In this document: positions 1 through 11,054 of the stretch, piece by piece
Numbering within the stretch: the first letter of the stretch is position 1
How the letters are laid out: the number at the start of each line of letters is the position of its first letter
Source of the DNA: Setoptus koraiensis
Taxonomy: Eukaryota > Arthropoda
NCBI GenBank assembly: GCA_048013815.1
Contig: CM106586.1
Span: 18,166,001-18,230,000, forward strand
Reading direction: 5' to 3'
Length of the DNA: 64,000 bases
Translations under genes and position numbers: made by a program
The notes under the pieces: model-generated
The model's input: the letters and a program-made list of their open reading frames with translations, nothing else
Database searches by the model: none
What the model was told of the DNA's origin: nothing

Positions 1-1900
1 CTGTTGAATGCAGCACCGGTCCTTTATTTGTTTGTTGTTGTTGCTGCCAGGAAATGGATAGCTCAATCGTATAGAGGTGACACACTCAATTAAACTGCTG
101 GCAGATAGCGAGAGAGTTACCTTGATGACTTATAGGCTGACTTATTGCCGGTATGGGCCGTATGTTTGTTGTGTGGAACACAAAAAATCCTTGTTGTGTG
201 AAATCCAGCGTGTATGTGAGAGGAGAGTATGTGAGAAAGACAAAAGCCCCCCCTGAAAACGCTAATTAAACTTGAGCCCTTAAAATTGTTGGCGCCGACC
301 ACCAACTGGTCGGCAATTGCCATGCAGCCAATCAAGCGACACACAAAGACGAGTTTTGCAAGTTGTGTCCAGCTCGACATGTAGTGACATTCGTGTCTGT
401 GTCGAGTGATAAATAGTGATAAATAATAATATTTCAGGTTATTATTTCCCACACAAACACACACACACACACGCATACGCTTGCACTCACACACTGTTTA
501 CAACAAAGGAGAGACAATGAGTAACTTTTGTTGTGTGTATGTGATTATCCCGGATAATGATGTCATGATATCGCCAGTTACTGGATATTGGCAGAGCCCA
601 TTTTTCTCGTGCTTGATCGGCCGGCGCTGCTGTTTCAATGGTCGTTGGCTTCATCGGTGTCTCTTGTGGCGCCTGTGTCAGTAGTAGTTGTATAATGGTC
701 AATTTTTAATACCTAGATTCAATTGGTCTGAATAAATGTGTCCATTGTCGGTATAATCGGTATACGGCGGCCCCGTTCAGCTGATACGCAATTCGTTGGG
801 CTAGCCGCGCGAGACGTGGCCCAGCACGCAGGCCAGCAGCATAGAGCGGCCAAATGTGTATACAATACAGTACAAATGCGAAGCGAGACACACACACACA
901 CACACACACACACACGGCAGCGTGGATTTGGCCGGAGCAGTCGCTCAATTGTGCGCCGAAATGATCACCGAATTGCGGCCACAATTCGAACGACGGCCGT
1001 GCGCATGCTCAAGCAAATTATTTCTTGTGGGACACCCTGTACCAAGGCCGAGGCATGGCTGCGGTGCTGCTGCTGCAGTGTGGCTGTAGTATGTGGTTGT
1101 TGTTCGTATGCGCAAACAGGTAAGTTGATTATTGTGTGTGTGCGCAGAAGCATCGTCGTAATGAATCATGATCAAAAAATGAGCCAGCCAGCAGTGGCAT
1201 TGTTATTTACTATAAGCAATAAGTTGCGTTATAGTTTGCTGCTCACACTCGCACTTTAGTTCGATTTTCGGTGCCAGCTGGCGAGTCTCGTCTCCCATTG
1301 GTGAACACACAGCATAGCAACACACACACACACACACAAGTGGAATTGTCTCGCAGCACAGTGGTCGGCCATTTTATTGCTCCATTATAGTCACCATTTG
1401 ATCACAATTCGATCCGGTTAGATTAGATTCCACTCAATTCGATTCGATTCGATGCGAGCCCGCAGCCAGCGCGATCATTCCACGATCATCATTCCATGAG
1501 TAACTCGCTCAGAGGCGACAACACATCGAACGTTCACAGTTTTTAGATTATTTAGCTAGAGAGAATTAATTAATTAGAATTATTGTTAGCTCAGGCATTG
1601 CAGTATAGATTTGTATTTATTATTATCGCAACATCATCACAACGTCACAACGTAACCATCATCGCAGCACCATTTTAACTAGAAGAGCCCCAGTTATGGA
1701 TCGCATTCCATGAGACTACTCGCTGTTTCATCATACATTTATGCAGCCATCGAGTGCTTGTTGCGCCAACAACGCCAAACAAGAGAACACTCTCGAACCG
1801 ATTGACAACCAGCAACAGATTGATCGCCACAAACTGAACCAACTCAACCCACGGCCAACATTCACTGAACACACGCGCGTCGGACGACTCGACACACAAC
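1..1900. other. Upstream flank of the eyg-like gene
   Basis: No convincing coding exon is seen. The stretch holds short CA microsatellites near 454-471, 888-915 and 1319-1338, and AT-rich sequence just before the eyg start codon. It probably contains the promoter and 5'UTR, but no core promoter element can be fixed from sequence alone. Confidence 0.5.
888..915. repeat. (CA)n microsatellite
   Basis: Uninterrupted CA dinucleotide run of 28 bases. Open frames through it give Thr-His or Val-Cys runs and are artefacts. Confidence 0.95.
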
Positions 1901-4661
1901 ATGAACAGTCACACTATGACCTCAGAGTCGCACCAGCAGCATCATCATCCAAACTCACCTGTAGAACCACAATCAAAGACCACATCAAACAATGTGTCAC
2001 CATTCAGTGTTGCAGCACTATCTCAACCCCATCAACCAAACAGGAATTCTGCAACATCGTCACCCACACATAGCAATCACGCCACAAATAGCTCTATAAA
2101 CACATTGATTAATCAACAGCAACCAACCTCTGTCGACATGCAACCATCAACAACGGCGGCGGCCTCAGCGGCGGCCGCAGTAGCAGCCGCTGCTGTGTCT
2201 CACAGTTACTCTATTCAACATTTGGTCAGCCAACGACAACAACAGATGGGTGCTGCTGCTGCAGCAGCAGCGGCAGCCGCAGCCGCTGCAACGGCCTCAC
2301 CTCAATCAACAGCAGTCAGCCTAGCCGCGGCCCAAACAGCTGCCTCTTTGGCCATGTTCCGTCATCATCAACAACAACAGCAACAACAACAACATCCAGC
2401 ATTACATCATCATTCTCATCATCATCAACACCAGCAGCAACAACAGCAACCGCATCCTCATTCACACCAGCACCTGATTCCATCTACAACAAATTCTCAT
2501 CATCATCATCATCATAATATACATTCGCATCATAACCCATTGCACTTATTACCACCGCAACCTCATCATCAGTCACCAAATGATTCTGTTAATCTTCCTC
2601 AACATCCACATCATCATACTTCAGTTATAGGTGGCTCCAAACCAAAAGTTGCCACGCCGGTAGTTGTTAACAAGATTGAACAATACAAAAGAGAGAACCC
2701 AACTATATTTGCATGGGAGATACGGGACCGTCTCATTAAAGAATGTAAGTAAACAAAAGACAATAGCAATCATGACCCAAATCTATATCTTGATATACGT
2801 GATACAATATTGTCAGAACTTTATGGGAACATGCATGTCTGTTCACAGCAATTGTGGTTAAATCATTATCATCGATCCTATATAGAGCCAACAATTTAAG
2901 GCAGCTTTTCCGGACTTGTTCGATTTAATGACTTGCACAAGACCTATAATGTCAAGAATCTAACATCAGTATTACACATGTATAAGTAACAACCTCCTAC
3001 TTTGATCCTTATTCTCATTGATGTATCTATAAAACATACAGCTGTATGTAGCAGTAATACTGCCCCATCAGTCTCTTCGATCAATCGAATTCTGCGTAAC
3101 AGAGCATCGGAACGTGCTCAAGCCGAACTTGCTAGAACTTTCCTCTTGAATGGGACCCTGCCACCAAATCCACAGCAGCAACAGCATCTACATGGTAATC
3201 ACGAGCCAAACAATAGTAGCCTTATAAGCAATCACCAGCAAATTAATGGAGACAGGAGGAACAGTAGATCCGCATCTGGGTACAACTCAGCATCAAATAC
3301 CCCAACTAACACCTATAATGGGCCCCCATCATCACTGTCGTTGGCTAGACCAACTATGTCTGCAGCTCTAGGCAGTGGCCTAGATTCATCGGCCGCTACT
3401 GCCGCATATCACCAATCTCTCATAGAGCAACATTTAGCCATAACTCAACACCTCTCAATGAACGCCTCAGGTAGGTCACCAGTATAATGTTAAAGGACCA
3501 ACATAAAAAAGAAGACTCTTTATGAGATTAAATCTGCCACTAGAACAGTTTTCCTATTGTTATTCTACAATCCAAATGACAACTTACTCATGAATTCTGC
3601 ATATCGCATCACCAATTCTTCAATTATTTTTGTTGTTATAGGTTCAACTCTCGGTAATACAGCTAACAATCAACAGCAAAATTTATACTCAATATGGGCA
3701 GCTGCAGCTGCTCTTGCTGCTTCTAGACCACAACATCAACCTCATCTGGGCCACACTCTCGGTGGGCTTCCTTTCAATGGATCTAACAATCCATTCCTAC
3801 ATTTCGCTGCTGTTGCAAACTCGTCAAACTTTTTGCAGCAGCCAGCAGACCATTTTAATCAGTTCACCAACGCTTTTAATCAAGCAACTCAAGACTACTC
3901 GCCTAATCTTTTAAATGGTAACCCTAATGGCAATGTCAGTCTTAAACACAATGATGATGGACTGGCGGAGGAAGCCGAACTTAACAATAACTCCAATGTC
4001 AAGGAATCTCAAGGTAACATCAATGAACAAAACAACAAGTTACTAGCAATATCATAAGATGTGCGCATAATCAAATCTAATCTAAACTATCTTCGTATGA
4101 TTGTAACCTCAATTTATATATGCACATATATAATTTATTCATCATTTTTGTATATTTTTCTATAGAGAAGGCGGTGAAGATAGACAACGAAAACTTAGAT
4201 GCTCTGATAACAGAAGAGAATCATATACGGATGAGAAGGATCGCTTGAATGTATCATCTCCTGAAAGAGGAACTGATGACGAGGAAACCTCACCTTCCAC
4301 ATCTTCAAAGTTTCGCCGGAATCGTACAACCTTCTCTCACAAGCAGTTGAAAATATTAGAAGAAGAATTTGAAAAGACGCATTACCCCTGTGTTGCAACT
4401 CGTGAAAAACTGGCTCAAATAACCAAGTTAAGCGAGGCTCGAGTGCAAGTCTGGTTTAGTAATAGGAGAGCTAAATTTAGGAGGCATCAGAGATTACCAT
4501 ATTCAAATGATCATCCCGGCTATAGATCTCCAGATACAGATCTCTATGATACATCATCTAATTGCTCCCTTATAGATGACGATGATCAAGAAAACATCTC
4601 CGATTGTAATAGTAGCTCTAAATCGGATAGACAAATTTATGACATAAATCAATCATCCTAG
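1901..4661 (+). CDS. eyg: Eyegone-type Pax transcription factor (RED half of paired domain plus paired-class homeodomain)
   Basis: Four exons: 1901-2744, 3042-3470, 3642-4013 and 4168-4661. All introns are GT-AG and phase 1, giving 712 residues. The N-terminal ~240 residues are low complexity (His, Gln, Ala runs). The RED subdomain begins near residue 244 ([19 protein letters not shown]) and continues across intron 1 into exon 2 ([13 protein letters not shown]). No PAI subdomain precedes it, which is the hallmark of eyegone/twin-of-eyegone. The homeodomain lies at about residues 598-657 ([19 protein letters not shown]) with Ser at position 50 ([10 protein letters not shown]), as in Pax proteins. 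In Drosophila eyg acts in eye and appendage development, mainly as a repressor; that role here is inferred from homology. The ATG at 1901 is the first in frame. The usual Trp after NRRAK is Phe. The gene is convergent with Sec16. Confidence 0.9.
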
Positions 4662-4750
4662 TTGAATCAAAATTTATACGGATCTATCGTTCACATATGA
4701 TTATGTACATTAAATGTAAGAAATCATTATTATTTGTATATAAGATAGTT

Positions 4751-4756
4751 AATAAA
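4751..4756 (+). terminator. Polyadenylation signal of the eyg-like gene
   Basis: AATAAA lies 90 bases after the eyg stop codon. It is about 70 bases from the opposing Sec16 signal, so the two convergent transcripts probably end almost back to back. Confidence 0.6.
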
Positions 4757-4825
4757 TGTGGATAACTAGAATAGTCAGAGATGCGAAAACTAGGCGATTC
4801 TACCGGTATTTATTACTTAATTTAC

Positions 4826-4831
4826 TTTATT
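4826..4831 (-). terminator. Polyadenylation signal of Sec16
   Basis: AATAAA on the minus strand (TTTATT on plus), 28 bases beyond the Sec16 stop. A second copy lies at 4809-4814. Confidence 0.55.
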
Positions 4832-4858
4832 CTATAACAACTATTTTGGAATCTTATC

Positions 4859-7384
4859 TCATGATGGATACCTTTTTGAAGGTTTGTAACTTTTTCTAGG
4901 ACCAAAAGTGTACTTTGTTTCTCCCTCAACCGCTACTGGTATTTTAGGTGGTGGTGCAATATCGTTTGCGTTATTTGCTTCGTCTGGATTACTTGGATCT
5001 ACCCATCTTTTGAGATTATTATCATAGTACATGCTGTTTTCTTTGGGAAGTATCATTGGTTTTGCTTTGTTTTGGGGCAAGATACTTGAGGCCACTTTGG
5101 AGAACATGTTCTTCATATTCGATTGAAGACTACTTGCAGGTTGCTGATCTCCAGATTGCGACTCCCTGGGAGGTTCAACATCTTTCTTTTCATTCGGAAT
5201 CGAATTTCTAGGAGTCGGAGACTCTATTGGGCCGTTATCATACTCATTTAGCGGGGAGATCGGTGACCCGAAGGAATTCACTGGATTATCCGTGAAATCA
5301 TGATGTGGCATATCATCTTGTAAGGGTGAAGATGTTGTCATTTGGGGCTCGGCAGGCTGAGGAGACAATATGGCAGGGTCATTGGCATTTGTACTGTTAT
5401 AATGTACATTTGCATTATAGGCCTCGGTTGTGCCTACCTCGAGTGCTGGAGGTTTTTGATAAGCCCAGAACGGCGGAGGTTGATAGTCAGGCAATGGTGG
5501 TTTAAATCTATCTTCTAAAACGTCATTGACAACTTCTAGAGATGGTTTGTGGGGTGGTTCATTTAGTTGGCTGAGCTTCTCATCCTCTAACTGTTCCCCA
5601 TTGTAACCGGATTCTTGAAAGTTTCTATCGACGTTCTTGTAAGATAAATCATGGCTCATATAATTTTGGTTATCATGCAACGGACTATTGTTGTATGTTG
5701 GCAAAGAGTTCACGATAGAATTTCTTGATTGAGATTCCAAAGCATAACCCTGTGAAGATTCATACTCATTGTCTACGATTCTGCCCTCGCAAGTTGCACA
5801 CACTTCGGCTAAATAGCCAACACAAGACCTTATTGCAAGCCAGTCATAAGATGAATCTTCAATTTGTATACTTCTTCCGTTTCCAAATCTTTGTTCAGTT
5901 TCAAATTGCTTGAGAGCCTCTTTGATGTCATCAATATATCCATTGCATTTTTGGATCATTCCATAATCCAACAATTTGGAGGCGAAGATTATTTTATATG
6001 GAACTAAATTGATTAGATACTCATAGTTACTCGGTGCAACACTTAGATTGCGTGCAAACTCCCAAACTTCGTTCAAGATCAAAAGCTCTGGGCTCGATAT
6101 TGTTTGTACTCTTGAGCCAATAGTTTCTGTCAAAACGAATGAAGAAAGGGACCGATGAGATAGATCATCGGACCTAGAATCGTCATTCGATAGTCCGAAA
6201 TTGATTAAATGATTCCTATCCTTATTTCTTATTGCAACAATCAGTTTAAATAGTTCGTTCGATGTATCATAATCAATACCTTGTATCTCACATTCATTGG
6301 ATATTAATATTGCGAAGAGATAACTATCCTTTGCAGAGACAACTGGAATCTGATTTAATGAGTTACTATCCCATTGTTTTAAAATTTGATTTAGCAAGGT
6401 CCTGTATAAACAATAAACAGGTCGTAAATCTATATGGACTTTAGTCTGATCGGGCCTCATCTGTACTAAAGTCTGGCCCTCTAAGTCAGCTATGAATCTT
6501 GAATTTAGTGAAACAATTGGATCATCTAGCAGCCTAGCTTCTTTTGTTTCTACTGGTAAACAATTCACAGGCTGATATTTGTCTAAGAATGATAAGCATT
6601 GAGCATGTGGCCATAATTTCTGACTAGCAGCATATTCAATAGCTGATTTTCGTTTTCCTAATAATAGTTGCTTGATAAACTTATTTATTGCTTCGTCTTT
6701 TTCATTTATTTTAGTGTCACCAGGGTCTAAAAGCATCTCAGCCATATCAAGTCCGCTAACGTTTCCATGCTGAAGTATCAACTTCAGTAAGAGATTCCAT
6801 ATAATAGTTCTTTGTTCATCGTGCGAAAATTTTTTCCTACGTTGAAATTCATTTTGTTGCAATGTTGTAATATAATTTATTATACCACCGGTCGGCGATT
6901 GACTGCGTAGAGGCCCAGGCCAAACATTCAAGAATATATCATACATCTCATAATCTAAGCTTACGAGGTAGTCTGACATAAGGGACATTGGCGCAATTGT
7001 GATACAGTTGTGCTGGACTTGTATGAAAAAATTTCGTCTTGTAAATTTTGCCACAGTATGCTTAGTTGGGAACTTTTCCGGTGAGTCATCAAACGCCGAC
7101 GGGTTCAGAGATAAATCTAACGAGTACTTGGCCATGAATTTGTAATACTCTATCTCATAAATTTTAGTCCACTCGGATTTGTAAGCTTCCCTAGAAAGTT
7201 GGCCACTTTGTAATAAAACGGCTGTACGTCGAGTGGCCTCATCTCTAGCGGAATGAGTGGCCTTCATTTGCAGTTTACCCAGTATTATTCCATGCTGAAC
7301 ATTCGATTCAGCTACGCTAAAAGTGGAAAATCTCGAGGAATCCATATTGTAATCTGTTTTGCCTATAAGATATGGTTTTTGCAT
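4859..7384 (-). CDS. Sec16: Sec16-like COPII scaffold protein
   Basis: Intronless frame of 841 residues from the ATG at 7384; the frame extends further upstream but without an ATG. The central part (about residues 200-560) is helical and matches the Sec16 central conserved domain, which binds Sec13 and forms the ancestral coatomer element. Recognisable stretches are LLLGKRKSAIEYAASQKLW and YLINLVPYKIIFASKLLDYG. The rest is Pro/Asn/Ser-rich. The C-terminal part holds the family's short conserved block (PMILPKENSMYYDNNLKRWVD, about residues 776-796). The size is nearer Sec16B than the ~2300-residue Sec16A. Sec16 marks ER exit sites and organises COPII budding. The first nine codons (MQKPYLIGK) match the start of the neighbouring TMED9 gene, so the ancestral start may be the second Met (MDSSRF). 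Confidence 0.85.
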   Translation of the reverse strand: MQKPYLIGKTDYNMDSSRFSTFSVAESNVQHGIILGKLQMKATHSARDEATRRTAVLLQSGQLSREAYKSEWTKIYEIEYYKFMAKYSLDLSLNPSAFDDSPEKFPTKHTVAKFTRRNFFIQVQHNCITIAPMSLMSDYLVSLDYEMYDIFLNVWPGPLRSQSPTGGIINYITTLQQNEFQRRKKFSHDEQRTIIWNLLLKLILQHGNVSGLDMAEMLLDPGDTKINEKDEAINKFIKQLLLGKRKSAIEYAASQKLWPHAQCLSFLDKYQPVNCLPVETKEARLLDDPIVSLNSRFIADLEGQTLVQMRPDQTKVHIDLRPVYCLYRTLLNQILKQWDSNSLNQIPVVSAKDSYLFAILISNECEIQGIDYDTSNELFKLIVAIRNKDRNHLINFGLSNDDSRSDDLSHRSLSSFVLTETIGSRVQTISSPELLILNEVWEFARNLSVAPSNYEYLINLVPYKIIFASKLLDYGMIQKCNGYIDDIKEALKQFETEQRFGNGRSIQIEDSSYDWLAIRSCVGYLAEVCATCEGRIVDNEYESSQGYALESQSRNSIVNSLPTYNNSPLHDNQNYMSHDLSYKNVDRNFQESGYNGEQLEDEKLSQLNEPPHKPSLEVVNDVLEDRFKPPLPDYQPPPFWAYQKPPALEVGTTEAYNANVHYNSTNANDPAILSPQPAEPQMTTSSPLQDDMPHHDFTDNPVNSFGSPISPLNEYDNGPIESPTPRNSIPNEKKDVEPPRESQSGDQQPASSLQSNMKNMFSKVASSILPQNKAKPMILPKENSMYYDNNLKRWVDPSNPDEANNANDIAPPPKIPVAVEGETKYTFGPRKSYKPSKRYPS

Positions 7385-7765
7385 ATATAATACGTTTGAG
7401 CGGAATAGGTACAATATAATTATATAAATAAATTAAATCTGTATAATGGATTGTTTGCGAATTGACTCACAATGAGTTTGCCGATATTTCGCTGTCAAAC
7501 GTTCGCATATGACTCCTTGACATACACGTCAGGTGTTCTGGATGCGGTGCACAAACACCGCACCACTGCCCTTAATAATAGCGCGAGATACGAAAGTTTA
7601 AAACAACATTTCGTCGAAGTCGAGCGCCTATTGAGTAAGAGACGACCATTTCTTTGAATTTATTGTTTACAACAAAAATATTCACTCGATACATAACATT
7701 CAACTTGACAGACTCTCTCTTCGTGATGATGATTAGTGTATCAGATAGAATATATATGATAGAAC
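7358..7765 (-). repeat. Inverted-repeat arm shared with the TMED9 5' region (Sec16 side)
   Basis: On the minus strand this interval reads colinearly with 12162-12529 on the plus strand. Shared blocks include GACAGCGAAATATCG, AGATTTAATTTATTTATAT and, inside coding sequence, CTTATAGGCAAA. The copies are diverged by substitutions and indels. In each case the block lies immediately 5' of a gene and reaches into its first codons. Confidence 0.85.
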
Positions 7766-8266
7766 ATAACTATATATTATCGGTGTTTACATGTTTATGA
7801 CTGTCAAAGGAATAATTAAGGACATAATCAATGTGATAATAAAGAGAAAAAAGGTAGAAGATTCATCCTGTTGAATAAACTGCCAACTGTAATAACATCT
7901 AACACCTTGGTGTGCGAATAAAGAAGAACTCTACGTGTAAAGTGATTTTGCTAGCTAAGATCACTCGGCTAAGGGCAATTTACGAGGCTTCGAACCGGGT
8001 GGGGGAGGTATGAAAACTAGTTGGTTCGGATTTTTTGCGTTATTGTTATCAGTAATATCCTGAGTATTGCGCTCATTGGAGCCGCTGTTTGTAGATGCAC
8101 TGCTCCCTACTTTGGGATTTGTTCCGTCCTTCTTACTCATGTTCAAATTAACTCTTATCAATCCCTTAAGGCTAAGATCCAGTTTGGGCTGATTTTCCTC
8201 AACCGGATCACTGTCTCTGGCTTCATGCTCAAGTGTTTTAAAGTGATCATGCAGAGCGACATTCAA
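7547..8266. repeat. 720-bp direct repeat, copy A
   Basis: Matches 10335-11054 at a constant offset of 2788 bases, with only a handful of substitutions seen by eye (for example GGG/GGA near 8110 and CTC/CTT near 8136) and no indel. It holds the NECAP 3' coding part, its 3' flank, and part of the Sec16/TMED9 inverted-repeat arm. This copy joins the Sec16 promoter on its left and an unrelated gene on its right. Confidence 0.95.
7961..8266 (-). pseudogene. Truncated NECAP copy (C-terminal 101 codons only)
   Basis: The reading frame equals the last ~100 residues of the intact NECAP at 10749-11402, including the Pro-rich end LVFIPPPPGSKPRKLPLAE. Two amino-acid differences are visible (NLNMSKK for NLNISKK, TNPKVG for TNSKVG). 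The N-terminal PH-like domain is absent because the duplicated block ends at 8266. The frame is still open, so the break is recent, but there is no promoter or native start, and the upstream sequence is the end of another gene. It may now serve as 3'UTR for that gene. Confidence 0.85.
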
Positions 8267-9456
8267 TGCTGCATCTTCATTGCCTCTTCATATGAAGGAA
8301 GATCCTCACTCCAAGAGAGATGATTCTGTGTATGAGGATAAATCTCCTCGAACTTGGGTGGCGGATTATTCAATGATTGACTTGAGTTTGTAAAGTTACT
8401 ATTTGGTAGAATACCATGAGCTCTCTGACCTGCGTTGTTGAGAAATACTTCCGAGTCGACAGCCGAAGGGTCATCAACTGATATGGATAGCGATTGCCGA
8501 TCCGCTGTCTGGCTATGTAAATGATGGTGCCTATTCACTGCTGTTATGAAAGGGTGCAACCATTGTGATGCCGTGGAGGCATCCTGCCTGATGCGTCTAT
8601 GTCCTGACATCGATTGTCTTCTGACTGTATGAATAGATTTGAGTTTTCGTAACTTTGCAGTGAGAATTAAGATGAGGAGAAGGATCCATAATAAAACGAT
8701 AGACACAAATGAGAATTGAGTTGCACTCAATACAGGTTGGAAGCTAGATTGAAGTTCGTTGATATCAAAAGCTCTTTGACATGCGTTAGTTTTCGAATTC
8801 CAAAACTGACCCCGCTTACATTCTCGTCCAACTAAGTCTAATGGCACACAACCCAAGGTTCTGTTTGATTCATAATAGAGATGATGGGTTGATCTGCAGT
8901 TACATCTTTGCTTGCGTTGATCACAGATTAAATCGGGATGTCCGCAAGGATTGTTTCTAGAGCATTCTTTTAACAATCTAGGTTTGTTTGAAGATGCAAT
9001 TAGGCATTTGTTCGTCGCTGGGTCCCACAGGAAAGCAAGGTGTTGTAAGGAGGGGGCGGGAAAACAGTTACATGGATGACCAAACTTCTTTGATATAGGT
9101 GGTCGACAATAGTCTGTCGTCTCGTTTCTATTAACAAGGGCCATCAGCTTATCCGGTAGCTGGGACGTTTGAATAACAGTTATAACTGGAGCTGCAGTAG
9201 CTGAATCTTCATATGATAGTAGATTTTTAACTAATAGATTTGGCCGTAACAATAGGTTTGGAGTATCTGTATCATCAGAATTCAAATGTAAAAGATTCTT
9301 GCTGTCTTTGCTGTTAATACTGGCTAAATTACTGAGCGAAACTTCATCGTGATTTGTCCTGGTAGGAGGATTCTTTTCATCGCTCTGATCAGATAACTGT
9401 TCTTCGACGAAAGAGTTTGATTTGGGTTCAGGTGTGGTCTTAATGCTATCAGCCAT
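8263..9456 (-). CDS. Cys-rich single-pass membrane protein, family not recognised
   Basis: 397 residues from the ATG at 9456. The first ~110 residues are polar, with no signal peptide. Residues 117-226 hold twelve Cys (patterns CNCFP, CSRNNPCGHPDLIC, CNC), an Asn-Arg-Thr glycosylation site, and look extracellular. A hydrophobic segment at about 248-267 is followed by a basic stop-transfer (KLRKLK), suggesting a signal-anchored protein with the Cys-rich part outside. The cytoplasmic tail ends with LPSYEEAM, a PSY motif of the kind bound by NEDD4-family WW domains. The TGA stop and the last codon boundary fall at the junction with repeat copy A, so the original C-terminus may be lost. Function unknown. 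Confidence 0.7.
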   Translation of the reverse strand: MADSIKTTPEPKSNSFVEEQLSDQSDEKNPPTRTNHDEVSLSNLASINSKDSKNLLHLNSDDTDTPNLLLRPNLLVKNLLSYEDSATAAPVITVIQTSQLPDKLMALVNRNETTDYCRPPISKKFGHPCNCFPAPSLQHLAFLWDPATNKCLIASSNKPRLLKECSRNNPCGHPDLICDQRKQRCNCRSTHHLYYESNRTLGCVPLDLVGRECKRGQFWNSKTNACQRAFDINELQSSFQPVLSATQFSFVSIVLLWILLLILILTAKLRKLKSIHTVRRQSMSGHRRIRQDASTASQWLHPFITAVNRHHHLHSQTADRQSLSISVDDPSAVDSEVFLNNAGQRAHGILPNSNFTNSSQSLNNPPPKFEEIYPHTQNHLSWSEDLPSYEEAMKMQH

Positions 9457-10334
9457 GATAATAATTGGAAAATATCAGTTTAAAACATCAATGACTCAGG
9501 GCCAACATCAGTAAGTCGATAGCTAAATTGTTAAATGAACATGTGTAGTTCGATTAGCGAAAGGGTTTCTTTCTACTCCTGCACTGATACCTTACTGATT
9601 GTTACAGATGAAAAAAATTGGTTGGTATATTACGATATTTATTTTATTTCGGGTGCAAATAAATATCACGCGATCGTCCGAAGGGCTTGTCGTAATGAGG
9701 TCCAAATAAGAGCGTTCGTTGTTGGATCAATTCCTTGTCTGATACTCCATTATTGATGATAAATGTGGGTTAATAGTTGCGTCATTGTAACGTTAGAACC
9801 AAGTGTGGGAATTGTGGTTGTTGTTTTCGGTATAGTGTATCGGTAGGAACAATGCAGCTTGCGAAACGATTCACAAAAGCTTAATTTTTGTTGTCTGATC
9901 TAAATTGTTCGAATTCTGAACAATACCACTATTTGCATCAATATAAACATAACCTATAAGCAGATGAAGCAATTCTCTTTTGCTAATGCAGCTCAAATTT
10001 CCCAGCAATAAATAAATAAATAGTCTTCTAGGCCATGTTTAACGAATCCTCATTAGATTGTTAGGGTATATTCGATGTGTGCCTTAATTCAAGAGTGAAA
10101 ACTGTAGATATTCATTCTCAGGGCTAAATCCTGTGGGGACAGTGTGGGTTTTTTCCAATTCAAATGACTTAGATCAAATTCTAACCGCGAGAGGCGTTCG
10201 CAGCGCTTTTGAAATCCGTGCAGTGTTTCACTGAACGATCTCCCCTTCTCGAATAATTTATTTTGACATCAGTGGAGCGCTGATATGATTATTGACGCTA
10301 GTGGCGCTCTGGTTGGTAGGCCCAAATGTAAGTA
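9457..10334. other. Gene-free upstream flank of the Cys-rich membrane protein gene
   Basis: No exon recognised. It ends exactly at the left edge of repeat copy B. Together with 8267-9456 it forms the 2068-bp unique segment lying between the two 720-bp repeats. No terminal inverted repeats or transposase are visible at its ends. Confidence 0.5.
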
Positions 10335-11054
10335 GTGCACAAAAACCGCACCACTGCCCTTAATAATAGCGCGAGATACGAAAGTTTAAAACAACATTTC
10401 GTCGAAGTCGAGCGCCTATTGAGTAAGAGACGACCATTTCTTTGAATTTATTGTTTACAACAAAAATATTCACTCGATACATAACATTCAACTTGACAGA
10501 CTCTCTCTTCGTGATGATGATTAGTGTATCAGATAGAATATATATGATAGAACATAACTATATATTATCGGTGTTTACATGTTTATGACTGTCAAAGGAA
10601 TAATTAAGGACATAATCAATGTGATAATAAAGAGAAAAAAGGTAGAAGATTCATCCTGTTGAATAAACTGCCAACTGTAATAACATCTAACACCTTGGTG
10701 TGCGAATAAAGAAGAACTCTACGTGTAAAGTGATTTTGCTAGCTAAGATCACTCGGCTAAGGGCAATTTACGAGGCTTCGAACCGGGTGGGGGAGGTATG
10801 AAAACTAGTTGGTTCGGATTTTTTGCGTTATTGTTATCAGTAATATCCTGAGTATTGCGCTCATTGGAGCCGCTGTTTGTAGATGCACTGCTCCCTACTT
10901 TGGAATTTGTTCCGTCCTTCTTACTTATGTTCAAATTAACTCTTATCAATCCCTTAAGGCTAAGATCCAGTTTGGGCTGATTTTCCTCAACCGGATCACT
11001 GTCTCTGGCTTCATGCTCAAGTGTTTTAAAGTGATCATGCAGAGCGACATTCAA
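10335..11054. repeat. 720-bp direct repeat, copy B (inside intact NECAP locus)
   Basis: Partner of 7547-8266. Here the block continues rightwards without a break into the 5' half of NECAP, so this copy keeps the ancestral right-hand context, while copy A keeps the ancestral left-hand context next to Sec16. Confidence 0.95.

Noticed and set aside
7472-7657. 61-codon plus-strand frame divergent from Sec16
   Set aside because: The related copy near TMED9 lacks the ATG, has many replacement changes and an early stop, so the shared sequence behaves as non-coding flank rather than a gene.
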